Below are positions 48,590 through 60,720 of a stretch of 64,000 bases of DNA, piece after piece. The DNA is from Isoetes taiwanensis. Lineage: Eukaryota; Streptophyta; Lycopodiopsida; Isoetales; Isoetaceae. Made by a program: the position numbers and the translations under genes. The DNA lies in NCBI GenBank assembly GCA_021234155.1, contig JAJEKV010000079.1:3442261-3506260 (forward strand), read 5' to 3'. The notes beneath the pieces were generated by a model, which made no database searches, was not told the DNA's origin, and saw only the letters and a list, made by a program, of their open reading frames with translations. Within the stretch, counting starts at the first letter, position 1; each line of letters opens with the position of its first letter.

Positions 48590-49294
48590 AGTTCAATAGG
48601 TTTTTGATGGAGGTTTATGATGATGCACGGTGGTGTGGTTCGATAGGTTTTTGACGGAGGTTTATGATGCACAATGGATGAAAAACTTGAGGATGACATG
48701 TAGGTCCTTTCTATGGATATGTTCAATGTTGATACCTTTTATCAGAAAGCAAGATACCCATTATAGGATGGTCGTGCCTGTACCAGTCCATGTAGCAGCT
48801 ACCCTATACAAATTGTTCAAGGGATATGATTATGATGAGGTCTCTAAGAAAATTGGGATAGGGAAGATCACCTCTTCTTTGATTCTCAAGGAAGTTTGTC
48901 GTGGTATCAACATCCACTTCAAGCGTTGGATTAAGTGGCCAACAGCTGGCAATTTGCAACACATGGAAGCCTCATTCAGGGAAGTAAGGTATCTTTCAAA
49001 TTGTCCTAGTGCCATAGACTGCACCCATGCTGAGATCTTGAAACTTGTTGGACCTGCTGGTGGTGATTACTTTGATAGAAAACAAAAGCATTCAATTATA
49101 TTACAAGCTGTGTGTGACAAAAATAGAAGATTTCTTGATTTGTTTATTGGATATCCAGGATCTGTACATGATGCATATGCTCTTAGAAACTCGGGCTTGG
49201 CAGAAAAGGCACAACACCATCAGATTTTGCATGAACCAACTATGGTATCAATGGTGCTTATATCTTACGCCCATACTTGGTAGGCGACAAAGGT
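48590..49294 (+). pseudogene. PIF/Harbinger-type transposase, 5' part (split by an LTR retrotransposon)
   Basis: This part reads WFDRFLTEVYDAQWMKNLRM, then HYRMVVPVPVHVAATLYKLFKGYDYDEVSKKIGIGK (helix-turn-helix-like region), then AIDCTHAEI with the first catalytic Asp (49017-49019) and YPGSVHDAYAL with the second (49170-49172). This is the DDE_Tnp_4 pattern of Harbinger transposases and their domesticated relatives (HARBI1, ALP1). A one-base shift near 49230 moves the frame. The tail then reads NGAYILRPYLVGDKG up to the insertion at 49294. A tandem duplication of about 46 bp (TTTTTGA.GGAGGTTTATGATG) precedes the frame at about 48600-48665. The true start was not found. The 3' part lies at 60721. 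Confidence 0.85.
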
Positions 49295-50924
49295 TGTGAC
49301 GTCCCCTACTCATATACGGTGCACTCACCGTATACAAACAGGAGTTCATCCCCCATACCAGCTCCATGCTAATATAGGGCCCTCCACGTATCACTGCAAC
49401 CTTGAAGAGTTCCAGTGGGAAGAATGAAGGGGTCCTTTACCCCGCTCCCTCGTGGCCTACCTAGTCATGGAAGCGTAAACATACATGTCAGTAGTACATA
49501 CATCAACATCATATGACCATCACGAAGGATGGTCCTCCACATATCTGCATAGACAAAGATCAAGACATCACATAGGGAATCCTACCCAAGGCTCGGACTC
49601 AAAGGGATGAAGGACGGCTTGGGTCTCCGTGAGTTCATTGCGCATGTAATTCATGGCAATGGATTTGGCTGGCATAAGAACATGGCATTGGGTTGTCCAC
49701 TCCATCCGCCCCTCCTGTGCACACTTTGCAGAGTAGGCTGAAAAGTGTTGGGACTGATCAGAGCCCTCACGGATGCATAGCCAAGGGGCTATATCCCCGG
49801 GTTGCATCTCCCCGCCCGATGGGGCAGGTAGGGATCTCTCCCTCCAGAGATCTACATGCTGACTCAAGGTGACTAGAGGGCCACTGCCCGTATTCGACTT
49901 GAACTCAATGGAAGGTCATATTCACCACCTCACGAGTGTCGAGCCCATGCCTTGCCCACACGCAGTGGCAAGCCATTAGACCTAGTCACAAAGTGACCCC
50001 CGGTAGCCTTTACACACCCCAGGGGTCGCTCAAGAATCGTAACATGAACCTCCTTATAAGCCGGGCCCGCCCCTTCACCCACAACCTGTGTGTGGCTCTT
50101 GTGCACAAAGCGCATCTATAGTGTGCTAGAGAGGCTAATCTAGGAGCATCTACTACCAAGCTTTTAGGTCTCTACCCCCTTCCCAATACAAGGAGTTCAC
50201 AGAGATACATCATCCATATACATCACGTAAGAACTAAAGAACAAGATCTAATCTATATCATAGAGTTAGGTTCTTTAGTTAGAGTCGGTATCTACTCATC
50301 TAGAGATCTAGATAGTTGCTAAAGGCGCATTTAATAGGCTAAACCCATCGATACAATGACCGGAAAACGGTTTAGACCATTAAATCGACTACATACCTGA
50401 TCCATGAGTTGCTCCTCCCCGACTGAAGTTCGACCATCCTACCGAACCGCCGAATCAAGGGAAACTAATGGTGCCATTCTCTCGGGACGGAGTCCGGGAG
50501 GCGGTTTTGACTCATAGAGCAGCCAAAACAGAGCTCTAAAACCCTAGGAACTAAAAATGGGCAAGTTAGGGTTCTTCTACTTAAATAGGCAAGGGTTGGG
50601 GCTTAGGGTTTCCAATTATCCCTTTAGGCATGTGGGATAATTGGAAATGGGCCCACTTGCCTTTAATGGCTAGGGTGGCCAAATGTGCCTACATGGAAAT
50701 GTGTGCACCTAAATGTGCCCACATGGAAATGTGTGCACCTTAATAAATGTGCATGTGCACATTAATAAGAAGTGCACATACCTAGCAAGTTGCCCCCTTA
50801 GGGCTACTCACCGGCTACACGCCGGGCGCAGACACGCCGGCTTGGAGTGGCGCGGCGGTGCTGCGACGAGACAAGATAAAGATACGCCCCGGGACCGTGA
50901 TAATCTTGTCGCCGGAACGCCACA
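49295..50924 (-). repeat. Left LTR (3' LTR in element orientation)
   Basis: The LTR is 1630 bp with TGTGACGT at one end and its complement family (CGCCACA) at the other. It carries a perfect hairpin ATACGGTG-CACT-CACCGTAT near its left end. It also has a 14-bp stem, TTTCCAATTATCCC at 50609-50622 with its complement at 50634-50647. Both hairpins or their remains are present in the right LTR. ORFs inside are spurious. Confidence 0.92.
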
Positions 50925-50938
50925 TTCTCCCCACCTTG
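50925..50938 (-). promoter_or_regulatory. Polypurine tract of the LTR retrotransposon
   Basis: The plus strand reads TTCTCCCCACCTTG immediately inside the left LTR. Its complement, CAAGGTGGGGAGAA, is the purine-rich primer for plus-strand DNA synthesis expected just before a 3' LTR. Confidence 0.7.
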
Positions 50939-53640
50939 AAATGATGTCGTCCGCAAAGATCGTGGGTCTCCCCACCTTGAATCTTCCTAACCCGCAATCA
51001 ACCCGATGCATAACGATATACTACTATTATACTTACACATTTATTAAGATTACCTTAAGGTAATATTTTTAAATTATTATTACGCCATTACATTATCAAT
51101 TAACTTGTCAATTCGTAACTTCTATTAAAACAGGGTACTTATTAGTCCTCGTTATTATAACATTTAGTTTATCACAATTTAACACTTTCATATACAATTA
51201 TTATTTAAGGTACTTTTCATTCCTTGCAACACATTCCAACAAAATTTGTGTTGCAGTCCTCGCACCTTAAAATCCTGCATTAATTTTACAATATCTATAA
51301 TTACATACTTACTATCTTAATTATTAGAATTACTCTAAGGTAATGTTTAAGACATTACTGTACTATTTCATTACCCAATTAACTTATCACTTCATAACTT
51401 AATCTACGCAAGGTAATTATTAACCTTACTTAACACAACATTTAAGTTTATCAAAGTTTATCAATTTCATACAAAATTTACACTTCTAAGGTACTCTTCA
51501 TCCCTTGCAACACATTATGACCAAATTTGTGTTTGAAAGTTTTCGTGAAGCTCTTCGACCTCCTTGCCCTCCCGAGCTTCTATTGGCTGCAGGTCGACCC
51601 ACGTTATTACTATTTTAATTATTAATAAAATTTTGGTTATATGGTGACCACCCCACCTATCTACATGGATGCATGGCTAATCTCCCCTAGGAGAGGAAGA
51701 GGGTGAATCTTCCATTATGGCCGTGGAGACAGCCTATATGCCTATATGCCGCTCATGCCTACACCTCTAGTTGCTGGGTGTGGAGGATATCCTTCCCGCG
51801 TGGGTAATGGAAGGATAGCTTCCTCCTATCAAAGCATATATGGGGCTAAAGGTGTCTTTCCTATCAATGCATTCCTGAATGACCTCCTTTCTCTCGAGGT
51901 CGTCTACTTCCGTGGGACAGAAGTAGACTTTCTAATCTACCTTCCACTCGTCCAAGCGGAAACGCGGTCATGCCTACATTGACATTACACCACGCCCTAG
52001 AGATCACTGTAGTGGTCTCATCATCGGTAACAACGCATGCAACCCCTACCTAGCATGGGTTGCATGCGTAGATTAATCTTAACTATACAAGCATTTAATC
52101 TACACACAAACGACATGCCTGAGCCAATTTTTGCTGGCTCCTTTAATGCATGTGATTAACATAATTACCCTACGGTAATATTTATAAATTAACATTATCA
52201 TAGTATCGGATACATTACTTCCGATAGTACAATTATATTTACTCTAAGCTTTGCAATATTTAATGACTTTTAGATCGCGATTATTTGAACAATAACCCTG
52301 ATTTAGACCTATTGTTACATAGACAAGGTTTTAATTATCATACACAAGAATTAGATGTGCTTCTTATTCTCTTCCTTGGGTCCTGCATTACCCTTGGAAG
52401 TATATCCCTAAGATGCACTTAAGTATATTTGAATTCTATTCTCTATCTATTTTTATAAGGACCCCAAGGTCATATGGCTATCCTTGGAAGGAATTGCATC
52501 CTTGCGAAGGATTAATTAACATGCTACCTCACATTATCGTTGTTATTTAACTTATTTCCAGATGATACATATACGTACAGTAATTCCATGCAATTATTAG
52601 GATCTATATTTAACTTATTTATAAGACACATTAAAGCTTATAATGCATGCGTACGCCTTACCTAGGCTAGAATGCATCCACCCATTGAGCCGGCGTCGAG
52701 TAATTTGGAGATGACTTGGTCGTTGCATTGCTCCCATAGTTTTGCTCCACTTCATTGGTGTAGATAGCTCCGGGCGGGCCTCGCATGTTGAAGACCTCCC
52801 CGAAGCTATCTATCTATCTATCTTGGCGCTTCTATTCGCCTTCGCCATTGCCGAGTGAACTCTATTCTATGGGTCAGTCAATTCGATGCAAGTACGCTCA
52901 ATCATAAGATTGAGCCCTCCCACTTTCTTCAAAAAAAGAAAGTGGTCCTCAAGATTCTTCAATGACGTTGTACACAACGCCATATCTATTCTCTCCCTTA
53001 AGAGGTTATATGCTTCTTACTTAGCACATTAATTTACTAGCCTTAGCTAACATATATAACCATCTAAGATGGATGCACATATTATGTTATCATTTATTTC
53101 AATATAGCTATGGGTTACCTACTTAGTTAGAACGATTCTAAACCACAAGGTTTTGTCATCATGACAATTCCTTTTGTCTCAAAAGACTATTTGATTACTA
53201 TAATTCTTATTTTAGATGTACCTTGCATGTATTATTCTTTTATATTCTAGAGATTCCCCCTTTCTTAGTTATTTAGCTCCTGGAATATTCCTACCAATCG
53301 AATTGATGTCATCGTAACAAGTTGGCCGGACTTGTTAGATTACTTCTTTTCTTTCGGTTGGATTATTATTTTGGAGGTACTAGTTTTATACATGGTTAAC
53401 AATTATCCTAGTAATGATTCCTTCTTAGCGAGGAGATCAATCTCACCAAGTGGTTTCAAACACGTTGGATGTCTCATAACAATCGTATAATTATAGTTAC
53501 TCCTATGCATTTCCTTCCCAATCCTTGACGCTTAGCTCAATATTGGGGCAATCCTTTTAGCCAGAATATCTGGAAATGCCTTCTAATCCCAATATGGATG
53601 TTACCGTCCATACATTAACCTACTAGGCCCCATGGCCTTA
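50939..53640. other. Non-coding interior of the LTR retrotransposon
   Basis: AT-rich interior without recognisable protein domains on either strand. It holds a two-copy tandem of 280-bp period at about 51043-51535, described separately, and a short (CTAT)n run near 52806-52822. Because the element is minus-oriented, this is its 3' interior. Confidence 0.5.
51043..51535. repeat. Two-copy tandem repeat, period 280 bp, inside the LTR retrotransposon
   Basis: A unit beginning ATTA(A)GA.TTAC..TAAGGTAAT at 51043 recurs at 51323. Both end CCTTGCAACACATT....AAATTTGTGTT (about 51222 and 51502). A third, weaker echo of the start (ATTACCCTACGGTAATATTT) lies near 52160. The copies have diverged clearly. 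Confidence 0.75.
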
Positions 53641-56600
53641 GATCCTTGAGCTTGCTAGAAGCTCATCCACTCGTTGCCTGCTTGAAGTAGCAAGGTAACG
53701 TTCTTCCGAAGTCGCCGATACTTCCGGGTCTCCTTTGACGGTGGCTCCTCTTTGATGTAGAGGTTGACTTTGTTCGTTAGAAGGCTCTCATTGCTGGTGG
53801 CCTGATGGTGTAGTTGATCACTTGAATCTTCCATGCCGCTTTTCAAAAAGATCTTTCATCTTGAACTTTTTTTGTCTTGGCAGCTAAAAGACGACTGCCG
53901 ATGTCTTCGACTCCATCGATGTCTCATATGTCGAAGTCCTCTTGTCGTTATCGTGGTTGATTGCTTCACCCCCGCAACTTGCATGACATCTCTTCCTTTG
54001 ATCCGTTACGCTTATGGGAGGGAAGGAATAACAAGGGAACTATACATGCACAACATATAGCTTACATAATTACAATTACTACTAGAGCTATTAGGTCTCC
54101 CTTTGTGCCTCCCTTCGAAGTTGGACACCTACTCCTTGGCAATGTCATCGGTGTTCCTCCCTGCAATGGTGTTGACGATCTATATCCTCCTATTTGTACG
54201 CCGCTCGCATCTCCGGTAACTTGTTGATATACTTGGGGCCCTCCGATGTTTGTCGGCTATGGCACAACCGCTTTGCATCACATTCTAACTAAGGTGTGCT
54301 TGTCGTTGATGCTTCGACATTTCACCGCTTTTGATCCCGTTTCGGCAATAAGTGTTCCCCCTTCATGATACTTGAAGCTATTTGAAGCGCCTCTTGAGGT
54401 CGGGCACGATTCCTTTGGCTATACTCCTCCCGAGTTGTTCTCTTCTCGCAGCTTGTTCTTTGAATCGCTCATCCTTGGGTTCACCAAGTTGCATGCAAGG
54501 TCACAGGCAAGTCATCGGCTCGCCTCACCTAGTTGGTTCTCCATCGAAGCCCAAACTTCTTCGCTTGATCCCTCGACACCTGGCTTGACGTTGTCACGCG
54601 TTCCACGCTGCTATGCCGTCTTCTTGTCTTGAGGTACCCTCCGGTGACTTTGATTGTGCTCTCGTCGTTTTGATCCTCCATTTGCCTCCGGGAAGCTCGT
54701 GGAAGAAGTCGTTTGCTAGCACTTCTCCATCTTTCGATTCCTCGACCTTTGTCCTTCTATGCATTTCGGTCTCTTTGGCAAGTAAGGCATCATGACTCTC
54801 CTCCCCGATGGCTCCGCTTGTCGGGATGATGGATCCTTATCTCGCAGCAGCTTGACCCTTTGGCGCTGAAGAAGTACCGCCTTTAGATATACTCTTGTCG
54901 TTGAATAGCCCGGCTATTATCTTGAACTCTCTTTTCGCCGAAGGTGCTTCAGTTGCTATCCTTGTCGTTAAGCGCCGAATGCTTCTACCTTGGGCATTTG
55001 ACGCCACATGTCGAGATATGGTCGGCTTCTTCTCTTCTAATTATCGGTAGGAGTACCGACGAAGCCATCACCTAGTTGTTGGGGGCATATCTCCTCGTCG
55101 CGGTGCCTTTCGTAAGTGCATCTCCATCTAATCCACGGTCATAGCGCATTCCCTATATTACCACAAGGTGGAATTATGGTCGCCGAGATGTTGTCTTCTT
55201 TTAGTTGGCTCGTTGATGTCGGGCGTTCCTCCTTCTATTGTTGAGGCCACTGCGGTCATAAGTTCGCCAAGTGTTGCTGCTGCCACAAGATGTAGTGTTG
55301 CGGCCCCGACGATGTCCCGTGCTAACGATGATCTTGACATGACCGTATTATCTCTTATTCGACATTGGGTGGACGAAGTTGTCTTCTACTTCAGGCCACT
55401 TAGGAAAGTGTTTGGAGTCGAAGGTTTGCTTGGCCTCTGGTCGTTCTCCCTCGTGATTTGCTCTTCCATTTTGATCTTGGGCTATAGTTGTGCTTCCTTG
55501 CTTCCTCTTTTGGTAGTCGAATCAAGGAGCTTCCTCGATCTAAGCGCTAAATCCCTAAAAATGACTCTAAACTCATGTTTCTCCATCAGATCTGTGGAGC
55601 ACCCGAGATATACAATAGACATATATGCATTTACATTGGGATTTTAATTCATCGACTTTTTCAAAACAACTACTTAAGATCTACTTAATTGTTTATACTC
55701 CTTTAGGGTTTCCCCTCCTCCTATCGCATTTGACCCTTTGGTTTTGCTGCATCTTCTTTGTTCTGGTTGACTCCAGGGTTCCTTTGAGATGCTGCTACTA
55801 TTGTTGAGCTTCATGTCTGATCCGAGCTCGTCACGCCAATTGCGAAGAGTGTTTGTCGATGTGATCCCTTGAAAAAGATGCTCCTCCTTAATGTGTATGT
55901 TCGTCGTAAGGAATGCGGTGATCGCTCAACGTCCCTACATGCGGTGTGTCGTTGCAAGGTTGCCGATGTGCAGTGCCGTTGATCGCTTGAGTAGGATCAC
56001 CTTGTTGTTGCAGTTGGGCATTCTTGAATGTCTTCGAAGCTCTGAGATCGTGGTCGGTAGGCAGGCATTGGCATTCCTCCGCAGGTTGAATTTCTGAGTG
56101 CGACTCCTGTTGCTTGGGCTTTGCTTCATTCTGAGGTGCCTCTCCTGTGCCTGGAAGTGTGGTCATCTCTATTGTCCCTACCATGGCTCCTTCTGGTTGC
56201 CTTTGCATGATTTGTATCTGCTGGCTAAGTCGTCTCCTCCGTCTTTTGGATCCTATCCATTCGAGTCTCGCACTCCTTGGCTGACGTAGTAAAGTCGTCC
56301 TTCCTTTCCTTTCTAGGTGTTTCTGTATCCAGAATTCTTGTTCGAGCAGAATATTCTCCTCCTTGATCTTGCCCCTAATGCTGATATAGGCCTTCAAGTT
56401 GGAGATGTTCCCTGATATGCGTCTCCTCCCCTCGTGGCCTCCTGCTGGTGCAAGGGAGCTAGAAGCTCATCTTGGTTAGCCTTACTAGGTGCTTTGTGGT
56501 TGCCTAGCTTGGTTACTCCTTTCGTTGACGTTTCATGACATTCGCTTGAGCTGCTGGGCTGCAATGTCGTGGTTGTCTTCCCTCCGGTTTTTATACGCTC

Positions 56601-57387
56601 CTGTGTTGCCATGACTTCTCCCCTCGACGGAAGATTATGCCTTCTGACCCTAGCTCGTGATGCTAACGCGGCATCGATGTCTAACGTGTTCCTGCACCTG
56701 TATTTTGCTGCCTTGCATTCTTCCATTTGAAACTCGTGGGCGTCGAGTTGGTGAAGGCGTCGAGATCCTCTTCCTGATGTGAGCTCGTCGTGATAGCCGG
56801 GAGGTTGACACCTAGAAAATTCTTGATGCCGTTGGTTACCAAATATTCTTCCCATTTGATGAAGATTGATGATAGGCCGGTGGTGTCCTGTTCTACCCGT
56901 TTGTCGGTTGAGGTGTTTGTCATTGTGCTTCCCTCTCTTGGGTCTGCCTTTCCGGTCTCCTCTCCTTATCTGTCTGTACATCGGCTGGGACCTTGATGTC
57001 TTCAAGGAATTGCGCCTCAAGCTCTTCTGTGGCTCTGGCCCCGTACTTCGAAAGCAGCGCTCGTATTTCCTAGAGTCTAAGGTCTACTTGAAGGGCTCTC
57101 CTACAACATTCTGGGCTCTATAAGCAAGCAAGGTGGCTCGAGCAGCATTACTGGAGACATATCTATAATCTACAAGTCTATGGATATTAGGACGTGTGGT
57201 ATGGCATGAAATGAGGGTTGTTTTGCAAAACCTCCATGATGTTTGAGGCATACCCTAAGGTCCTAACAAAGTTGGTTTGGGGGAGTCCAATCTCTACACT
57301 TGGAGCGGCTTGGGCGGTTCTAGACTCTAGCTTCTTTCTAGGTATCCTGGCAATAGGGAGTGTCAATGTGGCGGCTATATAAGTCAA
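53641..57387 (-). other. Internal region with gag-like but unrecognised minus-strand ORFs
   Basis: In the element's own orientation this region contains several short, highly charged ORFs. Those at 56394-57020 (208 codons) and 55888-56397 (169 codons) abut with a 4-base overlap. They are rich in Gln, Glu, Arg and Lys (GEAPQNEAKPKQQESHSE). A further charged stretch around 54380-54840 includes AKETEMHRRTKVEESKDGEV. Charge-rich composition fits a decayed gag-type protein, but no zinc knuckle or known gag motif is visible. Equally long plus-strand ORFs (for example 55168-55647) are antisense to it. Coding status is uncertain. Confidence 0.3.
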
Positions 57388-57787
57388 ACTCTATTAGAAG
57401 GACACAGAATTAGGTCAAGGTTTATGCCTTTGGCATGAGCAGAGGTGATGTACCGACAGTTGGACTTGGGTTGCTATGCTGAGGTCTAGATGACTATAAC
57501 AAAGGGGTGTTCTTGGGCACTTCCATCTAGGAGTAAGGTATCAGCTTCGAGCTGAGAGCAATACTTGCGAGCTACTAATGGGGTAGGCTTCTATCTACAA
57601 ACAAACTACAGTTTGGAAAAACAATTCAAGGGTTTGGGCAATTTTGGTCAATTTGGGCTAGGGTTTGACATTTCTAGCCTAATTTGAGGTCATGAATGGA
57701 TTCTAGGCTATCTAATGGTCCTATTGCAACAATTTTCAGACGATTTGGAGCTCTGTAGCTCAAGTTATGGAGGTTCAAAGTTTGGAG

Positions 57788-58879
57788 GTCTCACAGGTTG
57801 CGCCTCGCTTCAAAACTAACTTTTTGTTTTGCGACCAGGCGCGAGCTGTGAGACATCAGTCTCATTTCGATCAAAGGTGTCTAATTTGGGTAAACTAATG
57901 GTGTAAGGGTGATGGGCTCATCAAATTAGGCAGAATCGACCCCTTATTGGGTCAATTTGGAGCTGTTTTGGTCAAGTTTGGGCGAGGTCTCACGACCTTG
58001 CCCGCTTCAAAACTAACTTTTTGTTTTATGACCAGCAGCCGAAAGCTGTGAGACATCACACTTTTTGGTCTGAGAGTATCCTATTTTACTAAAATAAAAA
58101 CTACTACTTGCTAACTCGTCCTAATTAAGCAAGATTTGACACATAAACTACTCAAAATTATCATGTATTAACAAAATTATTGATTATTTACAACATATCT
58201 ACTGGGGATCTCCCTTAATTAAACTAGCTAATTACATGCCTTCCCTCATGAGGGTTACTCGCCAGCATGAAGTAGCAGTCGTTGAGTCTTCAAAATGTTG
58301 GACCAGCTTACGCTCACGCTTTTTTTGAGCCTTGGCCTCCCGCTCTCGTTCGTCCTCTCTCCTCTTCCTATTTCCTTGGCCTCCTTGGCCTCTCGGGTTG
58401 TTTCGCCTTTGTCGAGAAAGTCGAAATGGTTCGTTTGTGCGCGATCATGTCGATCGGAGTCCTGGTGTCTATCGAGATGCTGTCTCTATCTAGCTTAAGG
58501 GCCTTGGTTCTAAATCTAAGGCTTAGCCATTAATATTATCTAACATTATTAAAGCTTAATTTTAATTAAGAATTATAATTCAAACGCAAACGATGCCCGC
58601 CCTCAGTGGTTGGCACGGGGGGGTTTGGGGGTTCAACCCTGTGGGTGGGAGGTTCAATTCCGCCATCAAGGGAATTCTTTTTAAGATGAGGTTCAAAGAG
58701 ATTGAAAAACTAGACTAATCCAGCTAGATCCTAGGCTAAGATTCGAATTACCAAGTTACTTTTTTTAAATTTTATAACTTTTCAAGCTGTTCTCATCAAT
58801 GTCTCACAGAATGTCTCACAGCTTGCGCCTCGTCGCAAAACTAAAGTTTAGTTATTGAACCAGGCGCGAGCTGTGAGAC
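57788..58879. repeat. Three dispersed copies of a 67-bp stem-loop
   Basis: Copies at 57788-57854, 57987-58054 and 58813-58879 each start GTCTCAC and end GCTGTGAGAC. In the third copy the 20-bp arms, GTCTCACAGCTTGCGCCTCG and its near-complement, differ at two positions. In the first, an inner CAAAAC/GTTTTG pairing extends the stem. The middle copy is more decayed. A stray GTCTCACAGA precedes the third at 58801. The arms are conserved better than the surrounding sequence. Confidence 0.8.
58598..58740 (+). repeat. tRNA-like segment, second SINE candidate
   Basis: CTCAGTGGTTGGCAC at 58602-58616 resembles a Pol III A box with D-arm. GGTTCAATTCC at 58651-58661 matches the B-box consensus at a normal spacing, and a second B-box-like GGTTCAACCCT lies at 58630. 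It could be the 5' head of a tRNA-derived SINE nested in the retrotransposon. The fold is not good enough for a tRNA gene, and no 3' end was fixed. Confidence 0.35.
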
Positions 58880-59087
58880 CACCTTACCTGGCTCATTCTT
58901 TTTAGTTTTATTAAGTTCCAATTAGCCCTAACGTGCTAATATTAAATTCCAATCCACTTAAGCGTTACTAGCTTAGCATAAACTACAAAAATGAGAAAAA
59001 CATTTCCCACTTTCCGAGGTTCGAGGATCCTATCAAGTTAGTACTATGGGAGCATGGCGCTGCTTTTGCTCTTGGTCTCCAAGAACA

Positions 59088-59102
59088 TTGCTCGATACCC
59101 TT
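59088..59102 (-). promoter_or_regulatory. Primer-binding site of the LTR retrotransposon
   Basis: Directly after the right LTR, reading on the minus strand, the sequence is AAGGGTATCGAGCAA. It resembles the initiator-Met tRNA complement TGGTATCAGAGC with a changed first base and one deletion. It fixes the element's orientation together with the polypurine tract. Confidence 0.6.
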
Positions 59103-60715
59103 TGTGGACGTCCCCTACTCATATACGGTGCACTCACCGTGATACAAAACAGAGTTCATCCCCCATACCAGCTCCATGCTAATATAGGGCCCTCCACGTA
59201 TCACCGCAACCTTGAAGAGTTCCGATTGGGAAGAATGAAGGGGTCCTTTACCCTGTCTCCCTCGGGGCCTACCTAGCCAGCGGAAGCGTAAACATACATG
59301 TCGGTAGTACATACATCAACATCATATGACCATCACGAAGGATGGTCCTCCACATATCCGCATAGACAAAGATCAGCACATCACATAGGAATCCTACCCA
59401 AGGCTCGGACTCAAAGGGATGACCGACGGCTTGGGTCTCCGTGAGTTCATTGCGCATGTAATTCATGGCAATGGATTTGGCTGGCATAAGAACATGGCAT
59501 TGGGTTGTCCACTCCATCCGCCCCTCTCATTGCACACTTTGCGAGTAGGTGAAAAGTGTTGGGACCTCGGCCAGCCCACGGATGCATAGCCAAGGGGCTA
59601 TATCGGGTTGCATCTCCCAGTTCCGATGGGGCAGGTAGGGATCTCTCCCTCCGTGAGATCTACATCTCGACTCAAAGGTGACTAGAGGGCCTTTGCCCGT
59701 GATTCGACTTGAACTCAATGGAAGGTCATATTCACCACCTCACGAGTGTCGAGCCCATGCCTTGCCCACACGCAGTGGCAAGCCATTAGACCTAGTCACA
59801 GTGACCCCCGGCAGTCTTTACACACCAGAGGGGTCGTTCAAGAATCAGAACATGAACCTCCTTATAAGCCAGTCTGGCCCCTTCACCCACAACCAGGTGT
59901 GGCTCTTGTGCACAGGCCGCATCTATAGTGTGCTAGAGAGGCTAATCTAGGAGCATCTACTACCAAGCTTTAGGTCTCTACCCCCCTTCCCAATACAAGG
60001 AGTTCACAGAGATACATCATCCATATACATCACAGAAGAACTAAAGAACAAGATCTAATCTATATCATAGAGTTAGGTTCTTTAGTTAGAGTCTGGTATC
60101 TACTCATCTAGAGATCTAGATAGCTGCTAAAGGCGATTTAATAGGCTAAACCTACTGATACAATGACTGGAAAACGGTTTAGACCATTAAATCGACTACA
60201 TACCTGATCCATGAGTTGCTCCTCCTGACCTGAGTTCGACCATCCTACCGAACTGCTCGAATCAAGGGAAACTAATGGTGCCATTCTCTCAGACGGAGTC
60301 TGGGAGGCGGTTTTGACTCATAGAGCAGCCAAAACAGAGCTCTAAAACCCTAGGAACGAAAATGGGCAAGTTAGGGTTCTTCTACTTAAATAGGCAAGGG
60401 TTGGGGCTTAGGGTTTCCAATTATCCCTTTAGGCATGTGGGATAATTGGAAATGGGCCCACTTGCCTTTAATGGCTAGGTGGCCAAATGTGCCTACATGG
60501 AAATGTGTGCACCTAAATGTGCCCACATGGAAATGTGTGCACCTTAATAAATGTGCATGTGCACATTAATAAGAAGTGCACATACCTAGCAAGTTGCCCC
60601 CTAGGGCTACTCACCTGGCTACACGTCGGCGTACACGTCAGTTGGAGTGGCGTGTACGCGTGACGAGACAGTACAGTATACGTCCTGGGACCGTATACTG
60701 TGCTGGAACGTCACA
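59103..60715 (-). repeat. Right LTR (5' LTR in element orientation)
   Basis: This 1613-bp copy of the left LTR starts TGTGGACGTC and ends GGAACGTCACA. Differences from the left copy are clustered, especially around 59560-59680 and in the last 110 bp, and include many 1-3 base indels. Confidence 0.92.
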
Positions 60716-60720
60716 AAGGT

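Larger units (their letters stand above)
57388..59087 (-). other. Presumed 5' leader of the LTR retrotransposon, with stem-loop array and tRNA-like segment
   Basis: In element orientation this lies between the primer-binding site and the first coding-like region. No ORF of note occurs. It carries three 67-bp stem-loops at 57788, 57987 and 58813 and a tRNA-like segment at 58598-58670, listed separately. Confidence 0.5.
49295..60715 (-). mobile_element. 11.4-kb LTR retrotransposon, LARD-like, inserted in the Harbinger-type gene
   Basis: Two long terminal repeats (49295-50924 and 59103-60715) start TGTG and end CACA and are flanked by a perfect 5-bp target duplication, AAGGT (49290-49294 and 60716-60720). 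A purine-rich tract reads on the minus strand directly before the left LTR (complement of TTCTCCCCACC at 50925). A primer-binding-like site follows the right LTR on the minus strand (GGGTATCGAGC, complement of 59091-59100). The element is therefore transcribed leftward. The 8.2-kb interior has no recognisable protease, reverse transcriptase, RNase H or integrase, so it is probably non-autonomous. The LTRs differ by many small substitutions and indels, so it is not very recent. Confidence 0.92.

Noticed and set aside
55168-55647. 159-codon plus-strand ORF inside the LTR retrotransposon
   Set aside because: The element is minus-oriented by its polypurine tract and primer site; this frame is antisense and has no domain.
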